Assembly (NCBI RefSeq): GCF_007197555.1
Contig: NZ_CP041614.1
Span: forward strand, 4,952,001-5,016,000
Source: Shewanella psychropiezotolerans
GTDB lineage: Bacteria; Pseudomonadota; Gammaproteobacteria; Enterobacterales; Shewanellaceae
Direction: 5' to 3'
DNA length: 64,000 bases
Part shown: in pieces, positions 20,751-33,391 of the stretch
Position numbering within the stretch: position 1 is the first letter of the stretch
How the letters are laid out: every line of letters starts with the position of its first letter
Notes under the pieces: generated by a model
Told to the model about the DNA's origin: nothing
Database searches by the model: none
What the model saw: only the letters and a program-made list of their open reading frames with translations
Program-made: the position numbers and the translations under genes

Positions 20751-21830
20751 GTGAGAGCACGTATACAAGCAAAAAAACTTATTTTTGCGATTTCCGCCTG
20801 GGGAATAGCCATGGCGGCCTTTGTGTTTTTCAGGTATGCCCAAGCTCCGGACCTTCCTCAATGGGCGATAGGAACTGCAGATCTCGCCACACTCGCTATT
20901 TATATGGGGATCATATTCGGTAGCCTACATTGGATGTCGAACCTGATTGCCGACTTCAGTGCAATCAACAGACTGCCATACATATTCTCTGTTATTTTTA
21001 AAGGCCTGTTCCTGCTGCTTGGTGCGACGACACTTGCTTATATGACCCAATTTTTGAACATGTGGGCCATAGAAAACCATATGTCGACATTGAGGCAGAT
21101 GTTGACTGCACATATTCTTTACAGCCCATCGTTCCAAGCGTTAATCGTCTATCTCGTTGTCGTCAGAGTCAGTTTAGCCTTTATCGAACAGATGGCACTT
21201 CTGGTCGGCCCCAGAGTATTGCTTAATATTGGCCTGGGTAAATACCATAAACCCAGATATGAACAGAGATTATTTCTTTATTTAGACATGGTTGCCTCAA
21301 CGACTCATGCCGAGTCTTTAGGTGACTATCGTTTTAGCCGCTTGATTCAAGATAGCTTTAGCTTACTTTCTGACACAGTAGTTAACAATGAAGCCGAGAT
21401 TTACCGATATATGGGCGATGCAGTCCTGATCCATTGGCCCTTAGAATACGGAGTTCAGAAAGACCGTAGCTTTAATATCTACTATGAATTCAGCCAGCAG
21501 CTTAAATGGCAACGACAATATTTTGAAGAGCAATATGGATTCGTGCCTAAATTTAAGGCTGCGGCTCATTGTGGTCAGGTTGTGGCTGCTGTGGTTGGCG
21601 TACAGAAGCAAGAGATAAGTTTCTTCAGTGATGTATTAAATACTCTGGCCAGACTACAAGATCAATGTAATCCTTTAGGGCAAAGAATGTTGATATCGGG
21701 CTCTCTCGCGTCCCGAGTAGATATGGATTCCAGCCAATATGAGATTAACAGCTTAGGACCCATCAAACTCAAAGGTAAACAGCACTCGACAGAAGTATTC
21801 AGCGTCGTACCTAAATCCGATAAAGCTTAA
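20751..21830 (+). CDS. cyaC: Class III adenylate/guanylate cyclase, membrane-anchored
   Basis: 359 residues starting at GTG. Four to five membrane helices fill the first 155 residues. The C-terminal cyclase domain has LYLDMVASTTHAESLGDYRF (metal-binding Asp), YRYMGDAVLIHWPL and IKLKGKQHSTEVFSV. This matches the CyaC cyclase that I remember at this position in Shewanella oneidensis, between mutH and oxyR. Product cAMP would act through Crp. Gene symbol by context. Confidence 0.82.
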   Translation: MRARIQAKKLIFAISAWGIAMAAFVFFRYAQAPDLPQWAIGTADLATLAIYMGIIFGSLHWMSNLIADFSAINRLPYIFSVIFKGLFLLLGATTLAYMTQFLNMWAIENHMSTLRQMLTAHILYSPSFQALIVYLVVVRVSLAFIEQMALLVGPRVLLNIGLGKYHKPRYEQRLFLYLDMVASTTHAESLGDYRFSRLIQDSFSLLSDTVVNNEAEIYRYMGDAVLIHWPLEYGVQKDRSFNIYYEFSQQLKWQRQYFEEQYGFVPKFKAAAHCGQVVAAVVGVQKQEISFFSDVLNTLARLQDQCNPLGQRMLISGSLASRVDMDSSQYEINSLGPIKLKGKQHSTEVFSVVPKSDKA

Positions 21831-21846
21831 GGATAAACAAGAGTAG

Positions 21847-21874
21847 CGCCATCAAGCAATCCTGCCAGATGGCG
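21847..21874. terminator. Hairpin at cyaC/oxyR convergence
   Basis: CGCCATC (21847-21853) and GATGGCG (21868-21874) can pair in the 50-bp gap between convergent genes. There is no good T-tract on either side, so function as a bidirectional terminator is tentative. Confidence 0.4.
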
Positions 21875-21881
21875 ATATAGT

Positions 21882-22793
21882 TTAGTTATCTTTCTGTTCT
21901 AATATATTTTGAATCGCCAAGCCCAAGGTTCTAAAGGTTAATATTCGACTCGATGTCTGACGCCAAACCAGACCAATCTCTCTGTATGGGGCTTCACCCG
22001 GAGGCTGCATCACTCTCAATTCAGTATCATTTAATATCCCGGCATCGATTGCCATCTGAGGCAGAAAAGTCGTTCCAAGCTTACTGTTCACCATCTGCAC
22101 TAAGGTATGCAGACTCGTTGCGGCGAACGGATTGACCTTAGCACTATTAGCAAGCTCACAGGCGCTCACGGCATGACCGGTAATACAGTGCTCAGCCTGT
22201 AGCAAAAAAATGCTTTGATCGGGCAGAGATTCATAATCCAGGGGTTCATGTATGACATCCGTCAGCTCCTCGTGAACAACAAGCTTAAACGGATCTATCC
22301 CCACCTTCATACTATGAAAACCACTGGTATCCACAGGTAGAGCCAGCAGTAACAGGTCTAACTCGCCCTTTCCCAAGGCATCCAATAAACGCTCTGTGGT
22401 ATCCTCTTTCAAGAATAACGTTAAATCAGCATAGGTACTCTGGCAATGCTTAACCACCTTACTCAACAAGAAGGGCGCTATGGTTGGAATACACCCGAGT
22501 CGGATATCTCCGGTCATAGGCTCGCCCTGGTGTTTCACAAGTTCTACCAGATCGTCCACATCGGTCAGTAATTTCCTCGAACGCTGAACGACTTCCTCTC
22601 CAATGGCTGTGAAGATAAATGACTTATGATCACGCTCAATCAACTGATGACCGAGTTGTTCTTCTAAATTTTGAATACCACTCGAAAGCGTTGATTGGCT
22701 GACATGACACACCTTCGCAGCTCTATTGAAATTCTGTTCTTGATGCAAATTAACCAAATAGAATAGGTTTTTCAAACTGGGTAAATGTTTCAT
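21882..22793 (-). CDS. oxyR: OxyR-type LysR regulator
   Basis: The inner ATG at 22793 (MKHLPSLKNLFYLVNLHQEQ) fits the LysR start, giving 303 residues. Helix-turn-helix NFNRAAKVCHVSQSTLSSGI. The effector domain keeps two cysteines nine residues apart (EHCITGHAVSACELA), the same spacing as Cys199/Cys208 of E. coli OxyR, so peroxide sensing by a disulfide is likely. I recall an oxyR gene next to hptA in S. oneidensis. Confidence 0.82.
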   Translation of the reverse strand: MKHLPSLKNLFYLVNLHQEQNFNRAAKVCHVSQSTLSSGIQNLEEQLGHQLIERDHKSFIFTAIGEEVVQRSRKLLTDVDDLVELVKHQGEPMTGDIRLGCIPTIAPFLLSKVVKHCQSTYADLTLFLKEDTTERLLDALGKGELDLLLLALPVDTSGFHSMKVGIDPFKLVVHEELTDVIHEPLDYESLPDQSIFLLQAEHCITGHAVSACELANSAKVNPFAATSLHTLVQMVNSKLGTTFLPQMAIDAGILNDTELRVMQPPGEAPYREIGLVWRQTSSRILTFRTLGLAIQNILEQKDN

Positions 22794-22928
22794 AAAATCG
22801 ATTACCAACAACAATATTTATCCAAAAATTCAATTTAACTTTACCACATAGGCCAAGTAAAGCGACTAAGCTTCACCTCTAATATGTGAACAAAATCTAC
22901 TTAACCCATTAAAAATTGGCCAATATGT

Positions 22929-23234
22929 GATGCCATCTGTCGATATGGTGGTGAAGAGTTCGTTATCTTAATGCCTAATACCCATATACAGGGAGCGGCA
23001 CATGTTGCCCATCAGCTCAGCATAGCCATAAGCAGCAAGCCCATTCTAACGCCCAGGGGCAATATAGGTGTCACCATAAGCCAAGGTGTAGCCTGCGTTT
23101 CGCACCAGACAGATTTTGAAGAAACGAAGCTATTGAGCTTAGCGGATAAAGCCCTGTATCAAGCTAAAAGCTTAGGTCGTGATAGATTTGAACTCGCAAC
23201 ATTGAAGCCTTGCATCGTTAAAGAGCAAGCCTGA
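22929..23234 (+). pseudogene. Truncated GGDEF domain (diguanylate cyclase remnant)
   Basis: The frame reads DAICRYGGEEFVILMPNTHI and continues to LSLADKALYQAKSLGRDRFE, the C-terminal two thirds of a GGDEF domain with its RYGGEEF active-site signature. The upstream part of the domain and any sensor or membrane region are missing: the codons before 22929 have no family character. A start at ATG 22971 would lack the active site. It is most likely a deletion remnant. Confidence 0.8.
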
Positions 23235-23286
23235 ATACACTCAATAACTCATCAAGAGCCTTGTGTAGTTTGAACTGAACAAATAA

Positions 23287-23335
23287 AAAGCCCCGATGAC
23301 CCAAGCTGTATCTTGGGTCATCGGGGCTTTCTTTA
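23287..23335. terminator. Strong bidirectional terminator
   Basis: AAAGCCCCGATGACCCAAG and CTTGGGTCATCGGGGCTTT form a nearly 20-bp perfect stem with a 6-nt loop. A-rich sequence lies on the left and TTTCTTT on the right, so it can stop transcription in both directions, between the GGDEF remnant (+) and hptA (-). Confidence 0.88.
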
Positions 23336-23375
23336 CCCCATGCTTTAGCAAGAGGTAGGAATTCTTATTTAATAA

Positions 23376-23741
23376 TTAAGCTTTAGATTCTAAGTATTGC
23401 TTAAGCTCGGCCAAATCTTGGCTAGCATGATCGACGATGGCTTGTAACCAGACATCATGTTCAGTAGCCCAGGCAGCCTCTTCGCCGTGCTGGAGTAACT
23501 GAGCAAATTGCTGTATTCGCTTTAGACCGACAGAACCCGCAGCCCCTTTAAATTTATGAGCTTCAGAGCATAATGTATCTTTATCTTGCGCTTCTTTGGC
23601 ATTAACCAGGTTGCCCACATACTCTGGCATTAGTTGCTCAAATAACACGACACTTTTCAATAAGGTACCTGCACCGATAGCGCTACAGTATTGTTCTAGT
23701 GTATTAAGATCCAAAATTGATTCTATTTCAGCTGTTGCCAT
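23376..23741 (-). CDS. hptA: Stand-alone HPt phosphotransfer protein HptA
   Basis: 121 residues, a four-helix HPt domain with the phospho-histidine in SEAHKFKGAAGSVGLKRIQQ (His62). From memory, Shewanella HptA passes phosphate from the ArcS kinase to ArcA and so takes the place of the HPt domain of E. coli ArcB. The location next to yhcC-gltBD and oxyR is as I remember from S. oneidensis. Confidence 0.85.
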   Translation of the reverse strand: MATAEIESILDLNTLEQYCSAIGAGTLLKSVVLFEQLMPEYVGNLVNAKEAQDKDTLCSEAHKFKGAAGSVGLKRIQQFAQLLQHGEEAAWATEHDVWLQAIVDHASQDLAELKQYLESKA

Positions 23742-23914
23742 CTTCAGGCACCTCTCAAAAATTTTGACTATATTAAAGACTATTTACCACATAATACCCG
23801 CTATAATTGCTGGTGCAACTAATTGAGTGATATGTCAGTAAAAACTGATACTTTTTAACCATTCATTAACTGTTTATTAATTGAATCTGTTATTTAACTG
23901 CAATATCTTTGGCT

Positions 23915-24841
23915 CTAGAACGAGTTTATCTTAAAATTCAAATAACTCCCTTGCTCTCCCTTGGCTTTCAAATCATTCACAATCGCGACCAAGCCATCCC
24001 AACGAAATGCACACCAGTCAGGGGCTAATAACATGGGTTTCTTAGCGTAAGCAGTAACACGGTGAAATATAATATTTTTGGGTGTATACCGGATCAATTC
24101 TCCGACACTATAGGCATATTTTTCCATGGTTAGCAGTGACATGCGATCATTTCGCCATGCTTTGGCCATAGTACTGCCTTCGACAATATGTAGAGGGTGT
24201 AATTTAAGGCCATCGACGCCGGCACTGAGCACTGCTTCGAGAGAAGATAAGTAGTCTTGATGACTTTCACCGGGTAGCCCAAGAATAAGGTGGGTGCAAA
24301 CTTTAAGCCCTTTTGCCCTGGCTCTTAGTACGGTATCGCGGTAGTCATTATATGTGTGCCCTCTGTTGATCCGCTTAAGGGTCTTATCATTCGCCGACTG
24401 CAAACCGAGTTCGAGCCAGACCTCTATTCCTTGGTTTTGATAACCCAGGAGTAAATCTATGACTTCATCAGACACGCAATCTGGTCGAGTACCTACGCAA
24501 AGCCCCACAATATCGGGATCCCTGATGGCTTCATCATACTTAGCTTTCAGGACTCGATACTCATCATATGTACTGGTATAAGCTTGAAAGTAAGCGATAT
24601 ATTTCGAAGCTTTCCCCCTAGCCCTTTCACGGCCTAGCTTGAGTTGCTCCTGTATGGAGAGCTCAGTGCCATGTTCAAAGCTAAAAGAAGCCACATTACA
24701 ATAGGTACATCCGCCTTTGCCTAAGGTGCCATCCCGATTAGGGCAAGTAAATTTCGCATCTATGGTTAATTTTTTAAGCTTTTCACCATATTGCTTCTTG
24801 CAAGCAACACCAAAGGTATTGACGTAATGATCCAGTCCCAC
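23915..24841 (-). CDS. yhcC: YhcC-family radical SAM protein
   Basis: 308 residues from a GTG start. Cysteine motif CPNRDGTLGKGGCTYCNVAS (CxnCxxC for the 4Fe-4S cluster), then GLCVGTRPDCV and LELGLQSANDKTLKRINRGH. It belongs to the YhcC/Elp3-like subgroup, and its substrate is not established. It sits next to the glutamate synthase operon, as in many gammaproteobacteria. Confidence 0.9.
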   Translation of the reverse strand: MGLDHYVNTFGVACKKQYGEKLKKLTIDAKFTCPNRDGTLGKGGCTYCNVASFSFEHGTELSIQEQLKLGRERARGKASKYIAYFQAYTSTYDEYRVLKAKYDEAIRDPDIVGLCVGTRPDCVSDEVIDLLLGYQNQGIEVWLELGLQSANDKTLKRINRGHTYNDYRDTVLRARAKGLKVCTHLILGLPGESHQDYLSSLEAVLSAGVDGLKLHPLHIVEGSTMAKAWRNDRMSLLTMEKYAYSVGELIRYTPKNIIFHRVTAYAKKPMLLAPDWCAFRWDGLVAIVNDLKAKGEQGSYLNFKINSF

Positions 24842-25369
24842 TCTTTACTCTAATTATCTAGGAAAACAATCACAATATTTTAATCCATCCTCCCATCGCA
24901 AACATCGCGTTATATCAAACTCTTGACAGTCGAAAGTTTTACTCTCAGGCGTTCAATTCGGCTCAGATTAATGAGATCCAGATCAAAACCAGGCTAAACA
25001 GTGTTACTTAAATCACTAGCCATGCATAAATAATCACACGTAAGATTCAAGAATAATTCATTGCAGATGCAAAAAAAATCACTTTTAATAAAATAATATG
25101 TGAACTTCAGTTTGTTACCACTTAGTAAATTAACATTCAACACAAAGCTAAAATTCTTTTTATTCATAACGTTATACAGCAACTTTAACAGTTAACGTAA
25201 ACGTAAACGCATTATTAAACCTGTATCTAACAGGCGTTAACAACCATATTTTATGCAATAATTTGGTTTGACCTTTGCACTATCAAGGGTTAATTTGAAT
25301 GGTTCGGGTGCATATATATAACAAGAATTTCCCCGAGTAGTATTTTAGTTATAGTTTATGGAGTCGTGT
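24842..25369. other. gltB leader and promoter region
   Basis: About 520 bp without a recognisable gene. It is AT-rich and includes a direct repeat of GTAAAC (GTTAACGTAAACGTAAACGC near 25190-25210). It must carry the gltBD promoter. I could not assign regulator sites such as Lrp or ArgR boxes with confidence. Confidence 0.45.
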
Positions 25370-28300
25370 ATGAGCTTATATCACCCCAGTTTTGAGCGAG
25401 ACAATTGTGGTTTTGGCCTAATAGCCCAAATGGACGGTGAACCCAGCCACCGAATAGTAAGAACAGCAATCCAGGGGTTGGATCGCATGAAACACCGTGG
25501 TGGTGTTGCATCTGACGGTCGTACTGGTGATGGCTGTGGGTTACTCATGCAAATGCCCGTTAAGTTTTTTGAAGCCGTTGCCGCAGAAAATGATTGGCAT
25601 CTGAGCCGTAAATTTGCGGTAGGCATGTTCTTCCTCAATCAAGATGACAAATTAGCCCAGCAAGCCCAACAGCTTCTTGAGCGCGAGCTAGAAAAAGAAA
25701 CCTTAAGTGTTGCCGGTTGGAGAAAAGTCCCCGTCAACCCTGAGGTGTTAGGGCCTATCGGTAAGACGAGTCAGCCACAAATTTACCAGGCATTGATTAA
25801 CTCTCCCATTGGTTGGCGGGAGAAGGATTTAGAACGTCGTCTTTATATGGCCAGACGCCGCCTAGAGCAGCAACTGACTCACGATGATGAATTTTATGTT
25901 GCCAGCCTCTCCGGTCAAGTTATCGTCTATAAAGGCTTGATGATGCCCGCGGATCTACCCGAATTTTATCTCGACTTAGCCGATATCCGCCTCCAAAGCT
26001 CTATCTGTCTATTCCACCAGAGATTTTCCACTAATACTTCACCTAAATGGCCGTTGGCTCAGCCTTTTAGATACCTGGCCCATAACGGTGAAATCAATAC
26101 CATAACCTGTAACCGTCAATGGGCACGTGCACGTGCCTACAAGTTCAATGCGCCTCTCTTACCTGATCTTCAGCAAGCGGCCCCTTTCGTCAATGAAACG
26201 GGATCAGACTCATCTTCCCTGGATAACATGCTCGAAATGTTACTCGCTGGCGGTATGGACCTATATAGAGCCATGCGCCTGTTGATCCCACCAGCATGGC
26301 AAAGTAACCCTGAAATGGATGAAGAGCTCAAAGCCTTCTACGACTTCAATTCCATGCATATGGAGCCTTGGGATGGTCCAGCAGGGATAGTGATGACAAA
26401 CGGCAGACATGTGGCCTGTGCGGTCGATCGCAATGGCCTGCGTCCATCACGCTATGTGATAACCAAAGATAGAATACTCACTCTGGCCTCCGAGGTCGGA
26501 ATATGGGACTACGCTCCAGACGAAGTCGTCGAAAAAGGTCGAGTCGGCCCTGGCGAGCTACTGGTGCTAGATACACTTAATGGTCAGCTGTATTCTTCAT
26601 TCGAGATAGATAACGACCTTAAACGTCGCCACCCATACAAAGAATGGATGGCTAAAAACAGTCGGACCCTAACGCCTGCCGAAGATTTGCCCAATGAGGC
26701 ACAGGGAGTGAGTGAGTTTAGCGATGATCAACTGCTGCAATACCACAAGCAATTTGGCTATTCTCGGGAAGAGTTGCAAGATGTCATCTGGGTACTCGCA
26801 CAGAAAGGAGAAGAGGCCACGGGTTCTATGGGTGACGATACGCCAATGGCCGTGCTGTCGAAGAAATCTCGTACTATATACGACTATTTCAGACAAAAAT
26901 TCGCCCAAGTTACTAACCCTCCGATCGATCCATTGAGAGAAAAGCACGTGATGTCTCTCACCACATGCGTCGGCAGGGAGCAGAACTTATTTAATGAGAC
27001 CACGGGGCATGCCTATCGTGTCATGTTTAACTCACCAGTTTTACTTTACAGTGATTTCAATCAGCTCATGGCCTTGGACTCTATGTATTATCGTGCCAAC
27101 ACCATAGATCTAAACTATGACTTGAGTGAAGGATTAGAGAAAGCCATCACTCGAGTCTGTGACGAATCCGAGAGACTGGCCAGAACAGGGACCACTCTAC
27201 TCATCTTATCCGACAGAGCCACCGACAAGTCTAAACAGGTTATTCCAGCTGCCATGGCCGTAGGAGCCATACAGTATGTACTCGTCAACAAGAGTCTACG
27301 TTGTGACACCAATATCGTGGTTGAAACAGCGACGACGAGAGACCCGCATCATTTTGCCGTGCTGCTCGGATTCGGTGCCACAGCCATCTACCCCTATCTG
27401 GCCTATGAATCTATCTGCGCACTAGCGAAGAAGAGCGATATTGCCGACACACGTAGATTGATGCTCAATTTCCGCCAGGGTATCGATAAAGGTCTGAGAA
27501 AGATCATGTCGAAAATGGGCATCAGCACAGTGGCTTCATACCGTTGTAGTCAACAATTTGAGGCCATAGGCCTGGCAAGCGATGTTGTTAACCTCTGTTT
27601 CAATGGGGTGATTAGCCGTATCGAAGGGCCAGCTTTGACCTACTTGAGCAAGATCAGGTCAAGCTTCATAAAGTTGCTTTCCAGGCACACCAACCACTCA
27701 GCCAAGGTGGATTATTGAAGTATGTCGAAGGGGCGAGTATCACAGCTTCAACCCGGATGTAGTCAACACGCTTCAGGCTTGCTTGAAAGACAAAGATTAC
27801 CCCACTTATAAGCGCTTCACTGAGCTAGTAGACAAGCGTCCGGTAGCGACACTGAGAGATCTCATCGAAGTTAAGGGAGAGCTGCCAGCGGTGGCATTAG
27901 ACAGTGTCGAGTCGGCCACTAACTTATATACAAGATTTGACAGTGCGGCCATGAGCATTGGCGCACTCAGCCCTGAGGCACACGAAGCGCTCGCCGTAGC
28001 GATGAATCGACTCGGCGGTCGTTCTAACTCGGGTGAAGGCGGAGAAGATCCACGCCGCTTCAACACCGAAGGTAACTCCAAGATCAAGCAAATAGCGTCG
28101 GGGCGCTTCGGTGTCACCGCCCATTATTTGGTTAATGCCGAAGTGTTACAGATCAAGGTAGCCCAAGGGGCAAAACCCGGTGAAGGCGGTCAGCTACCCG
28201 GTGATAAGGTGAGTGTTGAGATCGCGGGTCTGCGTAATGCCAAACCCGGAGTGACATTAATATCGCCACCACCGCATCATGATATTTACTCGATTGAAGA

Positions 28301-29816
28301 CTTAGCCCAGCTAATTTTCGATCTTAAACAGATTAATCCTACGGCGCTGATCTCGGTTAAGTTGGTTTCAGAGCCTGGTGTTGGCACCATAGCCACTGGC
28401 GTGGCCAAGGCTTACGCCGATATGATCACCATCTCAGGTTACGATGGCGGTACCGGTGCCAGCCCAATAACCTCAGTTAAATATGCGGGCAGCCCGTGGG
28501 AACTAGGACTTGCCGAAGTGCATCAGTCTCTGGTGAAGAACGGCTTGCGTCATAAGATCCGCCTTCAGGTCGATGGGGGCTTAAAGTCGGGCAGAGACGT
28601 CATCAAGGCAGCCTTATTAGGAGCGGAAAGCTTCGGTTTCGGTACTGTGCCTATGATAGCCCTGGGATGTAAATACCTGCGTATTTGTCACCTCAACAAT
28701 TGTGCAACAGGCATAGCAACCCAGAATAAGCAACTCAGAAACGAGCATTATCATGGCCTTCCCGAGCGTGTGATGACCTATTTTGAGTTCGTTGCCAGAG
28801 AAATTCGCGAAGAGATGGCGGCCTTAGGCGTCACCGAGTTTGAACAACTCGTGGGTCGTAGCGACTGGTTATATGCACTGAGCGGTGACACTCCTAAGCA
28901 AAATGGTCTCGACTTAAGCGCCATCTTGTACACACCTGAGGTCCCTGAGGGCAGCGCTGTTACCTGGAAAGAGCTCAACCCGACCTCAGATATCGGTAAG
29001 CTAAACCAAGAGATCTTAGCCAAATGCAAAGACGCCGTTGAGCAAGGCGAGTCAATATCCGCTCGCTTCGAGATTGGCAATATCGACCGCTCCGTTGGTG
29101 CTGCATTGTCGGGATTCGTGGCCACTACTGTGGGTAAAGAGGGAACAAAATCCCCCATTAACCTGCAGTTTCATGGCAGCGCGGGTCAGAGCTTCGGTGT
29201 TTGGAACAGCCCGGGCATAGAGTTAACTATCTGTGGTGATGCCAACGACTATGTCGGTAAAGGCATGTCAGGCGGTAAGATCACCATACATCCCCCTCTG
29301 GGTAGCAACTTCCAGAGCGAGCGCTCATCTATCATAGGTAACACTTGTCTCTATGGCGCTTCTGGCGGCAAGTTATTTGCGTCTGGAATTGCAGGGGAAC
29401 GTTTCGCGGTCAGAAACTCAGGAGCACTTGCAGTCGTTGAAGGTCTGGGCGATAACGGTTGTGAATATATGACTGGCGGAATTGTCCTGGTATTGGGTAA
29501 AACAGGGGTTAACTTTGGCGCCGGAATGACTGGTGGTTTCGCCTATGTATTCGACCGTTTTGGCCGTTTTAACCGAAGAGTGAATACCGAGTCGGTCGAT
29601 ACTCAAAAACTCGACTCACCCATACATCAGCAGCATCTGAAGGGGCTAATTGAAGAACACCTGGCAGAAACGGGCAGTGAACACGCGAAAATGCTGTTGA
29701 ATGATTTCGAAAATTGGCTCGACTGCTTCGTGTTAGTCAAACCTAAGAATGTCCTTGTCTCGGATCTATTGAGACTCGAGCAGCAACAACCTGAACTAAA
29801 AGTGATCGCGGGGTAA
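25370..29816 (+). CDS. gltB: Glutamate synthase (NADPH) large subunit GltB, with two apparent frameshifts
   Basis: ATG at 25370 has GGAG at a 6-nt distance and gives [20 protein letters not shown]. The catalytic N-terminal Cys follows the short propeptide. The frame breaks near 27627 (GAAGGGCC) and near 27729 (GAAGGGGCG). Adding one G at each restores [38 protein letters not shown] and the remaining two thirds: the FMN barrel ([13 protein letters not shown], 3Fe-4S cysteines [16 protein letters not shown] segment) and the beta-helix ([21 protein letters not shown]). The enzyme makes glutamate from glutamine and 2-oxoglutarate. Two missing Gs in G-runs suggest sequence errors rather than a pseudogene. 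Confidence 0.9.
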
Positions 29817-29883
29817 ATAACAAGATGAACAATAACTTTAAATTTATCGTGATTATGCATGAGAAAACAGAATTAGACGTTGA

Positions 29884-31314
<1,431 letters not shown>

Positions 31315-31393
31315 TGACAAACAATATAGGTCAATGATCTGATCCTTATTGGTTTTATGCCGATAGGGATCAGAAACGCTTTACTTGTGATTT

Positions 31394-31419
31394 GCACATC
31401 GATTGATGTGCTTTTTTTT
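31394..31419 (+). terminator. Intrinsic terminator of gltBD
   Basis: GCACATC, loop GATT, GATGTGC followed by eight T residues, 80 bp downstream of the gltD stop: a textbook intrinsic terminator. Confidence 0.88.
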
Positions 31420-31465
31420 GCCCATCAAAAAGTAATTCCGGTTAACAAGTTATGTTATATTGGCG

Positions 31466-31579
31466 CCATCAAATTCGGCTTAATACATTTACGGTTACTC
31501 AATGAAAATCGGTATTAGTTAGCCTCCATCAAATTTTGCTTAACACATATTTAAGGTTACTCAATGAAAATCGGTATTA
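31466..31579. repeat. Tandem duplication of the mtnN leader and first codons
   Basis: 31466-31517 and 31526-31579 are near-identical (CCATCAAATT…CGGTATTA). Each contains GGTTACTCA before ATGAAAATCGGTATTA. The first copy encodes only M-K-I-G-I-S before a TAG stop. The second begins the true mtnN gene. Confidence 0.85.
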
Positions 31580-32256
31580 TCGGCGCTATGGAGCCAGAAG
31601 TTGTTCATCTTATCGCTGCTATGTCGTCTACAGAATCACAGACGATCGCGGGCATCGAGTTCATCGCAGGTACACTAGATGGTACCGAGGTGATAGTCAC
31701 CCGCTCCGGCATAGGAAAAGTCGCCGCCAGTATTGCCACAACCTTACTTATCGAAAAATATGCTCCCGATGCCGTGATCAATACTGGCTCAGCCGGTGGT
31801 TTCGTCGATGAACTGGCTATCGGTGATATTGTTATCTCCACAGAAGTCAGACACCATGATGTCGATGTCACCGCATTTGGCTATGAGATAGGCCAGATGG
31901 CCAGCCAACCCGCCGCTTTTGTTGCCGATGAGAAATTAATAATCGCCGCTAACAAGGCGGTTGCCAGTCTTGACGATGTAAAAGCCATCCAAGGTTTAAT
32001 CTGTACTGGTGACAGCTTCATCTGCGATCCTGAGCGTACTAAGACCATGCTCAGCCATTTTCCGACCATGGCAGCTTGCGAAATGGAAGGTGCTGCTATA
32101 GCTCAAGTCTGCCACCAGTTTAAGGTGCCTTTTGTCGTCATTCGCTCACTGTCAGATAATGCCAATAATGACTCTCCGGTAGATTTTGACGCTTATTTAG
32201 TTAAAGCCGGCCACCAGTCAGCTTTAATGGTGATGGCTTTACTTAAACACTTATAA
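31564..32256 (+). CDS. mtnN: 5'-methylthioadenosine/S-adenosylhomocysteine nucleosidase
   Basis: 230 residues, usual length. [20 protein letters not shown] at the start, [35 protein letters not shown] (ribose and catalytic Glu region) and [10 protein letters not shown] with the catalytic Asp. It recycles methylthioadenosine and S-adenosylhomocysteine and feeds autoinducer-2 chemistry. Confidence 0.96.
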   Translation: MKIGIIGAMEPEVVHLIAAMSSTESQTIAGIEFIAGTLDGTEVIVTRSGIGKVAASIATTLLIEKYAPDAVINTGSAGGFVDELAIGDIVISTEVRHHDVDVTAFGYEIGQMASQPAAFVADEKLIIAANKAVASLDDVKAIQGLICTGDSFICDPERTKTMLSHFPTMAACEMEGAAIAQVCHQFKVPFVVIRSLSDNANNDSPVDFDAYLVKAGHQSALMVMALLKHL

Positions 32257-32323
32257 ATACTACTGTTTATTACTAATGTTTTTTAGAGTTTAGTCATTAC
32301 AAAAATCTAGCAAGGTCATTATC

Positions 32324-33307
32324 ATGGTTCCAGAGTTTGCCCAGCAGCTGCTCAACGACAGTGTGTTTTATCAAGGAACCATGATCCTTCTTGTCAGCTT
32401 ATTACTCTCCCGCCTAGCGTCACTGCCTAGAGAGTTTCAGCCCATAGTCTGGTTCGGCTTGCTTGCTAAAGAGTTGGCCAAAAAAGTGGCCCACAGTAAC
32501 CGGTCACCCTCTCAACAAATCATAGCTGGTTCTATGGCGGCGATACTATTGATATTGCCTTTCTGGGCCATCATCTACTTCTTGTTACAACTCGCCGCTT
32601 TCCCCTGGTTTTTCGAATTTATCATTCTATATCTCTGCTTAAATGATGATAATTTTAAACAGGTCGCTGGCGAGGTGAGGCAAGCATTGAGTAGAGAAGA
32701 TAAACCCCTCGCCAGACAGCTGCTCTCTCTGTGGTTATATCGGGATACAAAACAATTAAGCAGTGTTGGCATAAGCAAGGCGACCATAGAAAAATTGGTC
32801 ACAACACCGGTTTACGGCACAGTTTCAACGATTTTATTTTTTAGTCTCGGTGGTGCACCTCTGGTACTCGCCACTCGAATGATAAAGAAACTTGAACTAT
32901 GCTGGCCGGCGATTAACCCTAAATTTAAGCATTTTGGTCAACCGATTAACCTGCTGAGCGCCGCCTTATTTATCGTCCCTAGCTGGCTGTGGAATTTCAC
33001 ACTGGCGATTCAAGGTGGTCCTAAAAGCATACTTTTGCTTTTTAAGCCCTTATCTAATAAAGGCCCCCTCTATAACGGCATTAACACCTGTGCAATAGCC
33101 GCATCCGTACTCAAAGTTGAGCTGGGTGGGCCGATGAAATTTAACAATCACCGCGTCGAAGTCACCAAGCTGATTTATGGCCCTAAGCCTGATAGCCAGG
33201 CTATCTCAGCAGCGATAAAACTAGCCAGCACAGGCTATACACTTTGGCTCAGTTTTCTTATCCTGATCCCACTCATCTGGGCGGCACTACGCTATTTACA
33301 GACTTAG
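32324..33307 (+). CDS. cbiB: CbiB/CobD-family cobalamin biosynthesis membrane protein
   Basis: 327 residues with several membrane segments. It contains the family-like parts IEKLVTTPVYGTVSTILFFS, PINLLSAALFIVPSWLWNF and NNHRVEVTKLIYGPKPDSQA. In the cobalamin pathway CbiB joins the aminopropanol arm to the corrin ring. No other cobalamin gene lies in the window, so its role may be salvage. It is probably co-transcribed with mtnN. Confidence 0.75.
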   Translation: MVPEFAQQLLNDSVFYQGTMILLVSLLLSRLASLPREFQPIVWFGLLAKELAKKVAHSNRSPSQQIIAGSMAAILLILPFWAIIYFLLQLAAFPWFFEFIILYLCLNDDNFKQVAGEVRQALSREDKPLARQLLSLWLYRDTKQLSSVGISKATIEKLVTTPVYGTVSTILFFSLGGAPLVLATRMIKKLELCWPAINPKFKHFGQPINLLSAALFIVPSWLWNFTLAIQGGPKSILLLFKPLSNKGPLYNGINTCAIAASVLKVELGGPMKFNNHRVEVTKLIYGPKPDSQAISAAIKLASTGYTLWLSFLILIPLIWAALRYLQT

Positions 33308-33391
33308 GGGGCTCTTCAGTCTAGACATATGCTTCTCCATAGGTATCATTCTCATTATCGGCTCAACACACTTCGACATAGGCTATAAGAT

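Noticed and set aside
22971..23234. Intact small gene starting at ATG 22971
   Set aside because: The RYGGEEF active-site motif lies upstream in the same frame, so this is a cut-off GGDEF domain, not a new 87-residue protein.
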